The notes below the pieces were generated by a model, which saw only the letters and a program-made list of their open reading frames with translations, searched no databases and was not told where the DNA came from. DNA of 64,000 nt, from contig NZ_JOJL01000018.1 in the NCBI RefSeq assembly GCF_000721705.1, forward strand, positions 59,892 to 123,891, in the 5' to 3' direction. Source of the DNA: Actinoplanes subtropicus. Its GTDB lineage: Bacteria; Actinomycetota; Actinomycetes; Mycobacteriales; Micromonosporaceae. Each line of letters starts with the position of its first letter. The stretch's first letter is position 1. A program made the position numbers and the translations under genes. Of the stretch, positions 28,103-36,545 are shown one piece after another.

Positions 28103-30490
28103 ATGGTCGACATTCAGGACGTCATCGGGCGGCTCAGCCTCGAGGAAAAAGTGTCGCTGCTGGCCGGGCAGGATTTCTGGTCGCTGCCCGCGATCGAGCG
28201 GATCGGGCTGCGGTCGCTGGTGATGTCGGACGGGCCGATCGGCGTACGCGGGACGGGCTGGGCGCCGGACGATCCGTCGGTCGCGCTGCCGAGCCCGACC
28301 GCGCTCGCCGCGGCCTGGGACCCGGCGCTGGCCGAGACGGCGGGCCGGCTGCTGGGTCAGGAGGCGCGGCGCAAGGGCGTGCACGTGGTGCTCGGCCCGA
28401 CGGTGAATCTGCAGCGGACCCCGCTCGGCGGCCGGCATTTCGAGTGCTATTCGGAGGATCCGCTGCTCAGCGGCGAGATCGCGGTGGGCTTCGTGCGCGG
28501 CGTGCAGGCGCAGGGAGTGGGCACCACGGTGAAGCATCTGGTCGGCAACGACTTCGAGACCGACCGGATGGAGGTGGACGTCCGGATCGACGAGCGGACG
28601 CTGCGCGAGATCTACCTGGCGCCGTTCGAGCGGGTCGTCGCGGCCGGCGGGTGGGGCGTGATGAGCGCGTACAACGGGGTGAACGGCTCGCCGATGGCCT
28701 CGAACAGGCGGATCCAGCAGGAGATCCTCAAGGACGAGTGGGGCTTCGACGGCGTGGTCGTCTCGGACTGGCGGGCGGCCCGTTCGACGGTGGGCGCGGC
28801 GCTGGGCGGGCTCGACATCGCCATGCCGCAATTGGAGAACCCGTGGGGCGCGGCGCTGGTGGCGGCGGTCCGGTCCGGCGAGGTGCCGGAGGAGCTGATC
28901 GACGACAAGGTACGCCGGGTGCTGCGCCTGGACGCCCGGGTGGGCGCCCTCGGCACCCCGGCGGAGATCTCGGATGTGTACGACGGTGACCGGATCGCGC
29001 ACGAGGTGGCGGCCCGCTCCTTCGTGCTGGCCCGCAACGAGAATTTCACGCTTCCGCTCGAGCCGGCCGCCCTGACCCGGGTGGCGGTGATCGGCGCGCT
29101 CGCGATGGACGCGCGGGTGCTCGGCGGCGGCAGCGCGCAGGTGTCCCCGCCGCACACGATCTCCCCGTTGGAGGGCCTGGCCCGCGCGCTGTCCGGAGTG
29201 GACGTCGAGTATGCCGTCGGTGCCGACCCGCGCCCGTTCCTGCCCGCCCTGCACGGCCCGACCCGGGTGACCATTGGCTCGCACTCCTTCAGCGTCGACC
29301 CCGCCGCGGTCCGCTGGATCGGCTCGCTCCCCGGCGGCCTGGACCCCGCGCGGGTCGACGGCCTCCGCCTGGAGACCACCTGCACTCCGGACGAGACCGG
29401 CCCGCACACCTTCGCGGTCTCCGGTTTCGGCACCTTCCAACTGAAGATCAACAACATGCTTGCGTACGAGGGTTCGCTGCACCCGCCGAACACCGGCCGT
29501 GCCGAGCTGCTGCTGTTGCCGCGCGAGCAACGGGTCACCGTCGAGCTGACCGCCGGCGTGCCCGCCGAGATCGTCCTCGACCAGTTCATCGCCCCCGGCG
29601 CCGCCCATTCGGTGGCCACCACCCTGGGTCACCGCCCGCCGCGCCCCGACGAGGACGGGATGATCGAGGAGGCCGTCCGGCTGGCCGCCGAGTCCGAGGT
29701 GGCGGTGGTCGTGGTCGGCACCACCGAGCAGGTCGAGTCCGAGGGCTTCGACCGCACGTCGCTGGCCCTGCCCGGCCGTCAGGACGAACTGGTCTCCCGG
29801 GTGGCGGCGGCCAACCCGCGCACGATCGTCGTGGTGAACGCCGGCTCCCCGGTCCTGATGCCGTGGTCGTCCGAGGTGGCGGCGATCCTGCTGACCTGGT
29901 TCCCGGGTCAGGAGGGCGGCGCCGCCCTGGCCGACGTCCTGCTCGGCGTGACCGAGCCCGGCGGCCGGCTGCCCACGACGTGGCCCCGGGCCGAGGCCGA
30001 CTGCCCGGTCCTCGCCATCGAGCCCCGGGACGGCGTGGTCTCGTACGACGAAGGGGTCTTCGTCGGCTATCGGGGCTGGCTGCGCTCCGGCAAGGCCCCG
30101 CTCTACGCGTTCGGCCACGGGCTCGGCTACACCACGTGGACCTACGACGAGCTGGCGGTCGACGCCACCGAGGCGATGGTCACGGTGAGCAACACGGGCG
30201 CCCGCACCGGCCGCGAGGTGATCCAGGTGTACGTCTCCCCCACCACCCCCGACCCGTCCCGCCCGTCGCGTTGGCTGGCCGGCTTCGCCAACCTCGAGGC
30301 CCACCCCGGCGAAACGGTCACGGTCCGGGTCCCGCTCCCCGAGCGCACGTTCCAGCTCTGGAACAACGGCTGGCAGACCATCCCCGGCGACTACACCATC
30401 CATGCCGCCCACGCCGTCGACGACCTCCGCCTGTCGGCAACCCTGACGATCCCGGAGGAATCAGCAGCGGGACTGCCAGGCCGCCCATAG
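28103..30490 (+). CDS. Glycoside hydrolase family 3 beta-glucosidase with PA14 insert
   Basis: 795-aa enzyme without signal peptide, probably cleaving intracellular beta-glucosides or related oligosaccharides. The N-terminal GH3 barrel has KHLVGNDFETDR with substrate-binding K144-H145, and the nucleophile D222 in VVVSDWRA. The alpha/beta sandwich domain starts near 320. A PA14-like insert (about 375-510, with CTPDETGPHTFAVSGFGTFQLKI) resembles those that shape the active site of some GH3 glucosidases. A fibronectin-III-like domain closes the protein. The ATG is at 28103. The 3' end overlaps the convergent ABC gene by 30 bp. Confidence 0.88.
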   Translation: MVDIQDVIGRLSLEEKVSLLAGQDFWSLPAIERIGLRSLVMSDGPIGVRGTGWAPDDPSVALPSPTALAAAWDPALAETAGRLLGQEARRKGVHVVLGPTVNLQRTPLGGRHFECYSEDPLLSGEIAVGFVRGVQAQGVGTTVKHLVGNDFETDRMEVDVRIDERTLREIYLAPFERVVAAGGWGVMSAYNGVNGSPMASNRRIQQEILKDEWGFDGVVVSDWRAARSTVGAALGGLDIAMPQLENPWGAALVAAVRSGEVPEELIDDKVRRVLRLDARVGALGTPAEISDVYDGDRIAHEVAARSFVLARNENFTLPLEPAALTRVAVIGALAMDARVLGGGSAQVSPPHTISPLEGLARALSGVDVEYAVGADPRPFLPALHGPTRVTIGSHSFSVDPAAVRWIGSLPGGLDPARVDGLRLETTCTPDETGPHTFAVSGFGTFQLKINNMLAYEGSLHPPNTGRAELLLLPREQRVTVELTAGVPAEIVLDQFIAPGAAHSVATTLGHRPPRPDEDGMIEEAVRLAAESEVAVVVVGTTEQVESEGFDRTSLALPGRQDELVSRVAAANPRTIVVVNAGSPVLMPWSSEVAAILLTWFPGQEGGAALADVLLGVTEPGGRLPTTWPRAEADCPVLAIEPRDGVVSYDEGVFVGYRGWLRSGKAPLYAFGHGLGYTTWTYDELAVDATEAMVTVSNTGARTGREVIQVYVSPTTPDPSRPSRWLAGFANLEAHPGETVTVRVPLPERTFQLWNNGWQTIPGDYTIHAAHAVDDLRLSATLTIPEESAAGLPGRP

Positions 30491-32182
30491 CTCGGCGTAG
30501 CGGCCGCCGGCCGCGACCAGTTCGGTGTGGGTGCCCTCCTCCAGGACCGTGCCGTGTTCGAGGACCACTATGCGGTCGGCGGTGGCCGCCTGGGTCAGGC
30601 GGTGGGCCACCAGCAGCGTGGTGCGGCCCCGGGTCGCGGCCAGCGCCGACTCCTCCAGGGCCCGGGCGCCCGCGCTGCCCGCCTCCGCGGTCGCCTCGTC
30701 CAGGATCGCCACGGCCGGGTCGAGCAGCACGAGGCGGGCCAGCGCCAGCTGCTGGCCCTGCGCGGCGGTCAGCGGATGCCCGCCCTCGCCCACCAGCGTC
30801 TGCAGGCCGGCCGGCAGCGCCGTGGCCCAGTCCAGCGCGCCGACCGTCGCCAGGGCCTGCCGGACCTCCAGGATCGACGCGGACGGGCGGGCCAGCCGCA
30901 CGTCCTCGACCAGCGGGCCGGCGAAGACGTGGGTCTCCTGGCTGATCACCGCGATGACGCCGGGCGCCAGGTCGTCGACGGGGATGCCGCCGGCGTACGC
31001 CGTACCGCACTGCGGGCGCAAGATGCCCGCGGCGATGGACGCCACCGTGGTTTTCCCGGCTCCGGTGGAGCCGACCAGCGCGACCCGCTCGCCCGGTGCG
31101 ACCCGCAGGGTGATCTCGCGCAGCACCGGCACCCGCTCGTCGTAGGCGAAGCACACGTGGTCGAGCTCCAGGTCGGCCTTGTCCAGCCGGATGTCGCCGG
31201 CCGGCGCGACCGGCAGCGTGCCCACGCCGACCAGCCGGGCCAGGCTCGCGCCCGCCTCCTGGATCTCGTCGAAGGTGAACAGGATCATCCCGATCGGGTT
31301 GAACAGCCGGTGGAAGAGCACGGCCGCGGCCGCCGTCTCGCCGACCGTGACCCAGCCGGCCCGGACGAACCAGAAGCCGGCCGCCAGGATCGTGGCGAGG
31401 CCGACCAGCTCAGCCCGGTTGATCCGCCCGACGAACCGGGTGAACAGGGTGAACACGCCGATCGACAGGTCCCGGGCGCGGGCCGAGGCGCCGTCGATCG
31501 CGGTCAGGTGCCGATCCTCGATCCGGTACGCGTGGACCGTCCGCACCCCTTGCAGGCTCTCCATGAGCAGTTGCGAGCGGGCCCCGATCGCCGCGCGCTC
31601 CCGGGCGTAGATCGGCGCCGAGCGGGGCAGGTACCAGCGCAGCGCGGCCAGGTAGAGGGGCATGGCGGCGAGCCCGGCCAGCCCCAGCCGCCAGTCGAGG
31701 CCGAACATGGCGGTGACGCTGAGCGTGGCCAGCAGGACCGCCGAGATGACCGTGGGCAGCACCTCGGCGGCGGCCGCCCCGATCGCGGCGACGTCGGCGC
31801 CGACCCGGGAGAGCAGGTCGCCGCGCCCGGCCCGGTCGAGCACGGTGGCCGGCAACCGCAGGGCGATGCCGACCGTCTCCTCGCGGAGCGTGGCGAGGAT
31901 CCGTTCGCCGAGGCGGCTCACCAGGGCCGTGGTGACGCCCGACGCGACGCCGCCGATCAGCGCCGCGACGACCACGACGAGCGCGATCGGGAAGAGGGCG
32001 GCGGGGTGGGCGTGCTCCCGTACGAGATCGACCAGCCGGCCCAGCGCGGTCACCGGAACCACCGACGCGGTCGCGGCGACCAGCCCGACGGCGATCGTGA
32101 CCGCCAGCTCGAGCCGGCGGGTCCGCAGCTGGCCGAGCAGCCAGCCGCCGGTCTGCCCGGGCGTGGCGACGGGCAGGGTCAT
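30461..32182 (-). CDS. ABC exporter half with intact Walker motifs, altered signature
   Basis: 573-aa fused membrane/ATPase half-transporter: six-helix exporter domain (about 1-310) and a nucleotide-binding domain. Walker A GSTGAGKTT, Walker B AILDEAT and the H-loop VAHRL are intact. The ABC signature reads PLTAAQGQQ in place of LSGGQ. It therefore complements the neighbouring half, which has LSGGQ but no Walker A; the two should form a heterodimer with one working ATP site. The ATG at 32182 overlaps the upstream gene's stop by 4 bp. The exported substrate is unknown. Confidence 0.85.
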   Translation of the reverse strand: MTLPVATPGQTGGWLLGQLRTRRLELAVTIAVGLVAATASVVPVTALGRLVDLVREHAHPAALFPIALVVVVAALIGGVASGVTTALVSRLGERILATLREETVGIALRLPATVLDRAGRGDLLSRVGADVAAIGAAAAEVLPTVISAVLLATLSVTAMFGLDWRLGLAGLAAMPLYLAALRWYLPRSAPIYARERAAIGARSQLLMESLQGVRTVHAYRIEDRHLTAIDGASARARDLSIGVFTLFTRFVGRINRAELVGLATILAAGFWFVRAGWVTVGETAAAAVLFHRLFNPIGMILFTFDEIQEAGASLARLVGVGTLPVAPAGDIRLDKADLELDHVCFAYDERVPVLREITLRVAPGERVALVGSTGAGKTTVASIAAGILRPQCGTAYAGGIPVDDLAPGVIAVISQETHVFAGPLVEDVRLARPSASILEVRQALATVGALDWATALPAGLQTLVGEGGHPLTAAQGQQLALARLVLLDPAVAILDEATAEAGSAGARALEESALAATRGRTTLLVAHRLTQAATADRIVVLEHGTVLEEGTHTELVAAGGRYAELWAAWQSRC

Positions 32183-33702
32183 CGCAGCACCGCCGCGCGG
32201 TATCCGGGGTCGACGGCGACCAGCGAGGCGTGCGTGCCGGTCGCGACGATCTCGCCGTCGCGCAGCACCACCACCCGGTCGGTGACCGCGAGCAGCGCCG
32301 GGCTGGTGGTGACGATCAGGGTGCCGAGCGTGGAGCCGGGGCTGTGCCGCAGGTCGCGGATGCCCCGGGCGATCGCGTGCTCGGTGACCGCGTCGACCGC
32401 GGTGGTGGGGTCGTGCAGCACCAGCAGCCGGGGCATGGCGAGCAGCGCCCGGGCCAGGGCGAGCCGTTGCCGCTGGCCGCCGGAGAGGGCGGAGCCGCGC
32501 TCGGCGATCGCGTGGTCGAGCCCGTCGGGGTGGGCGTCGACCACGTCGTCGGCGGCCGAGGCGTCGAGCACTTCATCCAGGCCGATTTGTCGCGACAGAA
32601 CGATGTTTTCCCGAATCGTTCCGGAGAACAGTTCGGGGTGGTGGGGCGCGACCAAGGTGTCCGGCGAGCCGTCGTCGTACAGCAGGAGCAACTCCGACGG
32701 ATCGGTCTCGACCACCACGCCGAGGCACTCCCCCGACGTCGGCAGAACCGGCGGCCCGGACAGATCGCCCGCGACCGGCGTAGCCGAGAGCACCTCCGAG
32801 ATCCGATCGGCCGAGGCCCGGGCGGTCGCCACCCAGGACGGCGCCGCCGACAGCGTCCCGAACGGCTCCCCCAGGAACGCGGCCAGCCCGATCACCGTGA
32901 TCAGCTCCCCCGCGCTGATCCGCCCGGTCAGCGCGAACCAGCCCGCCGCGATCGCGATCCCGCAGGCCAGCAGCGTGCTCACGGTGGTCGAGGCGGCCTG
33001 GAACCCGCCCTGGGTGCCGGCCGCGAGCAGCGTCGCCCGCAGCGACTCCCGGCTGACCGAGTGGTACCGGGCGTCCGCCGCCTCCTGCGCGCCGATGCCG
33101 CGCAGCGGCCGCAACCCGGTGACCAGGTCGGTGGCGAGCGACGAGGCGCGGCCGGCGACCTCCTGCCGGGTGGCCACCCGCCGGGTGATCAGCGGTGCCG
33201 CTCGCTGCAGCGCGATCAGCACGACCGGGGTTCCGGCCAGCACGACCAGGCCCAGCGGTACGGAGATCAGGCACAGCCCGACCGCGCTGACCGCCGTCGC
33301 GACCAGCGCCCCGATGATCCGCGGCACGTAGTCCAGCAGATAGGACGCGTGATCGGCGTCGGTGGCCGAGATGGTGAGCACGTCCCCGGTGCGCACCTCG
33401 GCGCGCGGGTCGAGCACCTTGGCGGCGACCTCGAGCCGCAGCGCGTGCGACTCGTCGGCCAGCGCCCGCATCAACTGCCGGGCCCCGGTCCGGTACGCCG
33501 TGGTCAGCAGCAGGAACAGCAGCCCGAGCAGACCCACCCACTCGGCCAGCCGGGCCAGCGACCCGGTCGCCACCGCCCGGTCGACGGTCTCCCCGATGAG
33601 GATCGGCACGGTCGCCTCGCACCCCTGGTGCAACGCGATCAGCGCGCACCCGGCCATCAGCCGCCATCGATTGCGGGCGACCGCCCGCCAGAGGATGTTC
33701 AC
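32179..33702 (-). CDS. ABC exporter half with degenerate ATPase domain
   Basis: 507-aa half-transporter with a six-helix exporter domain and a shortened nucleotide-binding domain. Walker A is missing altogether. The Walker B position reads LLVLHDPTTAVD (Asp to His, Glu to Asp), and the H-loop His is replaced (IVTTSPAL). The signature LSGGQRQRLALARALL is perfect. GTG 33702 was chosen because GGGAGGA lies 4 nt upstream; the longer frame has no support. It is co-translated with the following half at 30461-32182. Similar asymmetric pairs are known in actinobacteria. Confidence 0.85.
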   Translation of the reverse strand: MNILWRAVARNRWRLMAGCALIALHQGCEATVPILIGETVDRAVATGSLARLAEWVGLLGLLFLLLTTAYRTGARQLMRALADESHALRLEVAAKVLDPRAEVRTGDVLTISATDADHASYLLDYVPRIIGALVATAVSAVGLCLISVPLGLVVLAGTPVVLIALQRAAPLITRRVATRQEVAGRASSLATDLVTGLRPLRGIGAQEAADARYHSVSRESLRATLLAAGTQGGFQAASTTVSTLLACGIAIAAGWFALTGRISAGELITVIGLAAFLGEPFGTLSAAPSWVATARASADRISEVLSATPVAGDLSGPPVLPTSGECLGVVVETDPSELLLLYDDGSPDTLVAPHHPELFSGTIRENIVLSRQIGLDEVLDASAADDVVDAHPDGLDHAIAERGSALSGGQRQRLALARALLAMPRLLVLHDPTTAVDAVTEHAIARGIRDLRHSPGSTLGTLIVTTSPALLAVTDRVVVLRDGEIVATGTHASLVAVDPGYRAAVLR

Positions 33703-33814
33703 CGCGTCCTCCCTTGCCCGGCGGCCTCTCGCAGTTGACCCCACCAACCGCCGCCAGATCAAGGGGCCGTATCCCAGAGCGGAGACGATCTAACGCTCTG
33801 TAATGACGACCACT

Positions 33815-33842
33815 TTGACGCAGCGTAGTTTTTTGCTATTGT
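33815..33842 (+). promoter_or_regulatory. Predicted sigma-70-type promoter for the GNAT-like gene
   Basis: TTGACG at 33815-33820 and TATTGT at 33837-33842 are spaced by 16 bp in an unusually AT-rich patch between the divergent ABC operon and the gene at 33892. The match to TTGACN/TANNNT is good. Confidence 0.5.
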
Positions 33843-33891
33843 CGGACAGGTCCGATTCACCCCATATGCGCGGTGGGCTCGGGCGACCGCC

Positions 33892-34770
33892 ATGACTCTG
33901 GGTAAACACCGCCGCGAAGGGCTGCTCACCGTGACTTACGACCTCGACGAAACCACGATGCGCCGACTCGTCGCCGCGGCCCTCACCACGCACCGTGAGC
34001 GGCCCGGCCGCTTCCTGGCACTGGCCGTCGCCGCCGCCTCACCGCTCGCCGACGTCGCCCGTACGGTCGAGCGCATGGTCTTCGAGGAGACCTTCGAGAT
34101 GGACGCGCAGACGATGACCACCGAATACCGCCGGTACGAGGACGACAGCCTGTTCTTCCTGGTCCTCGACCGCCGGACCGGCCTGCCGGCGGGCGCCGCC
34201 CGGGTCGTCGACGGCGGCGGCAAGACCCTCGACGACGCGCCCGCGTGCATCGACACCGACCTGTCCACGATCGTCGCCCTGCACGGCATGCACACCGGCC
34301 GGATCTGGGACTTCGCCACGCTCGCCGTGCTGCCCGCCTACCGTGGCGGCCGCTCCGGGCTGGCGGTCAGCTCGCTGCTCTACCGCACGTTCCTCAACGC
34401 GGGGCGGCTGGCCGGCGTACGCCACCTGGTCGCGATGCTGGACTACCGCGCCCACCGCAACCTCAAGCTGATCGGCGTGGAGTTCGCGCCGATGGCCGGC
34501 TCGGCGCCGTTCGACTACCTCGGCTCGCCCTCGACCGAGGCGCTGCACACGCCGTTCCCGGAGCTCATCCCCTCGATCGCCCGGCAGGCCGGCCGCCTGC
34601 GCCGGCCCGGCTCGGACTTCCGCGGCAGCATCCGGGGCCGTGGCCTGCGCAAGATGATCACCCGCCGGATCGCCGCCCGGGTGGCCGGCCAGATCTCCTC
34701 CGGCGACGGCCTCGACGCGTCGATCGTGCTGCCCGGCCTGGACCGCCGTCAGCTCGAGCGGGCCCGGTAG
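33892..34770 (+). CDS. GNAT/acyl-homoserine-lactone-synthase-fold protein
   Basis: 292-aa cytosolic protein of uncertain function. The middle reads like a GNAT or autoinducer-synthase-like fold: MVFEETFEMDAQTM, a strand pair FFLVLDRRTGLPAGAARVV, then IWDFATLAVLPAYRGGRSGLAVSSLLYR, where an acyl-CoA-binding loop would lie. A basic C-terminal tail (about 230-292) follows. The ATG at 33892 has no clear Shine-Dalgarno sequence; GTG 33931, with GAAGGG 8 nt upstream, is an alternative start 13 codons in. It is a single gene between the ABC operon and rsmE. Confidence 0.55.
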   Translation: MTLGKHRREGLLTVTYDLDETTMRRLVAAALTTHRERPGRFLALAVAAASPLADVARTVERMVFEETFEMDAQTMTTEYRRYEDDSLFFLVLDRRTGLPAGAARVVDGGGKTLDDAPACIDTDLSTIVALHGMHTGRIWDFATLAVLPAYRGGRSGLAVSSLLYRTFLNAGRLAGVRHLVAMLDYRAHRNLKLIGVEFAPMAGSAPFDYLGSPSTEALHTPFPELIPSIARQAGRLRRPGSDFRGSIRGRGLRKMITRRIAARVAGQISSGDGLDASIVLPGLDRRQLERAR

Positions 34771-34782
34771 GTCTACGTCGCT

Positions 34783-35517
34783 CTACCAGCGCCCGAGGCG
34801 GGCGGAGAGCACGGAGAGCGCGGCGACACCCGCGGTGGAGGTACGCAACACCTCGCGCCCCAACCGCACCGCCACCGCCCCCGCCTCCTCGAACGCGGCC
34901 CGCTCGGCGTCGGCGATGCCGCCCTCCGGCCCGACCACCAGCACGATCTCGCCATCGGTGGGCAACTCGGCCCCGGCCAGCCGCACGGTGGCCTCCTCGT
35001 GCAGCACGAACCCGGCCGCCGCGCCGGCCAGCCGGGCCGCGATCTGCTTGGTCGAGCAGTCCGGTTCGCCGCCGACCACCGGCAGCCAGGCACGCCGGGC
35101 CTGCTTGGCGGCCTCCCGCGCGGTGGCCGCCCACTTTTCCCGGGACCTGGCCCCGCGCTCGCCCCGCCACTGCGCCACCGACCGGGACGCGGCCCAGGGC
35201 AGGATCTCGTCCACCCCGATCTCGGTCATCGCCTGCACGGCCAGCTCGCCCCGGTCGCCCTTGGCGATGCCCTGCGCCACCACCAGCCGGGGAGCGGCGG
35301 CCGCCGTGCGCTCGCGGGCGGTGACCCGCACCTCGACGGTGCCCTTGCCGACCGCGATGACCTCGGCGGTCGCGACGCCGCCGCGCCCGTCGGCGAGGAT
35401 CAGCGCCTCGCCGGCGCGCAGCCGCTGCACGGTGGCGGCGTGGTGGCCCTCCGGCCCGGTCAGCGTGTAGGACGGGCCGGCGGGCAGGTCGTCGACCAGG
35501 AACAGGGGCGCGGACAC
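34783..35517 (-). CDS. rsmE: 16S rRNA (uracil-1498-N3)-methyltransferase
   Basis: 244-aa SPOUT-class methyltransferase that methylates U1498 of 16S rRNA with SAM. An N-terminal PUA-like domain (GPEGHHAATVQRLRAGE) is followed by the knotted SPOUT domain with EIGVDEILPWAASRSVAQWRG, LVVGPEGGIADAERAAFEE and LGREVLRTSTAGVAALSVL. The start is GTG 35517. In M. tuberculosis rsmE lies between phoH and dnaJ; here both sides of that interval hold inserted genes. Confidence 0.93.
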   Translation of the reverse strand: MSAPLFLVDDLPAGPSYTLTGPEGHHAATVQRLRAGEALILADGRGGVATAEVIAVGKGTVEVRVTARERTAAAAPRLVVAQGIAKGDRGELAVQAMTEIGVDEILPWAASRSVAQWRGERGARSREKWAATAREAAKQARRAWLPVVGGEPDCSTKQIAARLAGAAAGFVLHEEATVRLAGAELPTDGEIVLVVGPEGGIADAERAAFEEAGAVAVRLGREVLRTSTAGVAALSVLSARLGRW

Positions 35518-35524
35518 CGGAGAA

Positions 35525-36496
35525 TTATGCGCCGCCGGACCGCTGCGCCAGCACGGTGACCACCGCGAGCAGCGCGGTCACCACCGCGGCCAGGACCGCG
35601 AAGCCGACCCGCTCCCGGCTCGGGCGGCGCCGCCAGGCCAGGCCGGCCGGGCCATCGACCGGTTCCAGCACGATCTCGCTCAGCGCCGCCCCGGCGGCGC
35701 CGGCGGTCAGCCGGTCGGCCGGCCGGTGCCGCAGCAGGCCGGCCAGCACGCCGGTGAGCGGGCCGGCCCGGCGGGGCGGATCGGGGCGCTCGCCGGCGAT
35801 GGCCAGCAGGGTGGCGTCGATCGTCGGGCGCGCGAACGGCGGCCGGCCCTCCACCGCGTAGTAGAGGGTGGCGCCCACCGACCACAGGTCCGACTCGGGC
35901 AGCCCGATCCCGTCGATCAGCCGCTCGGGCGCGAGGTATTTCGGCGAGCCGAGCACGATGCCGGCCGCGGCGAGCGCCCGCAGGCCGACGGTGGTGACCG
36001 CCGGGCCGAAGTCGGTGAGCATCGCCCGGCCGTCGTCGGCGATCAGCACGTTGCCCGGCTTGATGTCCAGGTGCAGCAGGCCGGCCCGGCGCACGGCGTT
36101 CAGGCCGTCGAGCATGGCCAGGCCGATCTCGGCGACCCGCAGAGGCGACAGCGGGCCGGACTCGTCGATCACGTCCTGCAGCGAGCGGGACGGGACGTAC
36201 TCCATGACGATCCACGGCTCGTCGTCCGGGATCACGTCGAGGACGCGCACCACGTTCGGGTGGCGCAGCCGGGCCAGCTCCCGCGCCTCGTGGACCGTCC
36301 AGGCGAAGAACAGGCCACCCGCCTCGGGGGCGAGACCCTCCGGCAGGGCGCAGCGCTTGATCGCCACCGGCCGGTCGTCGGTGCGGTCGCGGGCCAGCCA
36401 GACCCGGCCCAGGCCGCCCCCACCGAGGGGCTTGACCAGCCAATATCGGTCGGCGACGAGCTGACCCGTCCGCACCAGGGAAGCATGCGATGTCAC
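35525..36496 (-). CDS. Membrane-anchored Ser/Thr protein kinase, short form
   Basis: 323-aa Hanks-type kinase. It has a glycine-rich loop LGGGGLGRV, VAIK lysine K47, catalytic loop HLDIKPGN (D144) and DFG 162-164. The usual Arg of HRD is Leu, so it is a non-RD kinase and may not need activation-loop phosphorylation. A single transmembrane helix (FAVLAAVVTALLAVVTVLA) sits at the very C-terminus, leaving no extracellular sensor domain. The GTG start is at 36496. It is closely similar to the kinase at 36546-38054 (shared SPKYLAPERL, DFGPAVTT), implying tandem duplication. Confidence 0.85.
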   Translation of the reverse strand: MTSHASLVRTGQLVADRYWLVKPLGGGGLGRVWLARDRTDDRPVAIKRCALPEGLAPEAGGLFFAWTVHEARELARLRHPNVVRVLDVIPDDEPWIVMEYVPSRSLQDVIDESGPLSPLRVAEIGLAMLDGLNAVRRAGLLHLDIKPGNVLIADDGRAMLTDFGPAVTTVGLRALAAAGIVLGSPKYLAPERLIDGIGLPESDLWSVGATLYYAVEGRPPFARPTIDATLLAIAGERPDPPRRAGPLTGVLAGLLRHRPADRLTAGAAGAALSEIVLEPVDGPAGLAWRRRPSRERVGFAVLAAVVTALLAVVTVLAQRSGGA

Positions 36497-36545
36497 GCGA
36501 TGAGCTCGATCCGGAGGCGCGGTGCGGACACTCCCGCACCGTACG

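Noticed and set aside
27953..30412. 819-codon minus-strand frame opposite the GH3 gene
   Set aside because: It has no domain and composition typical of antisense frames. GH3 motifs on the plus strand are complete.
28103..30490. Secreted beta-glucosidase
   Set aside because: The N-terminus (MVDIQDVIGRLSLEEK) starts directly in the GH3 fold; no signal peptide is present.
30461..33702. CydCD-type transporter
   Set aside because: No cydAB is nearby and the nucleotide-binding domains are asymmetric in a way that does not fit CydCD.
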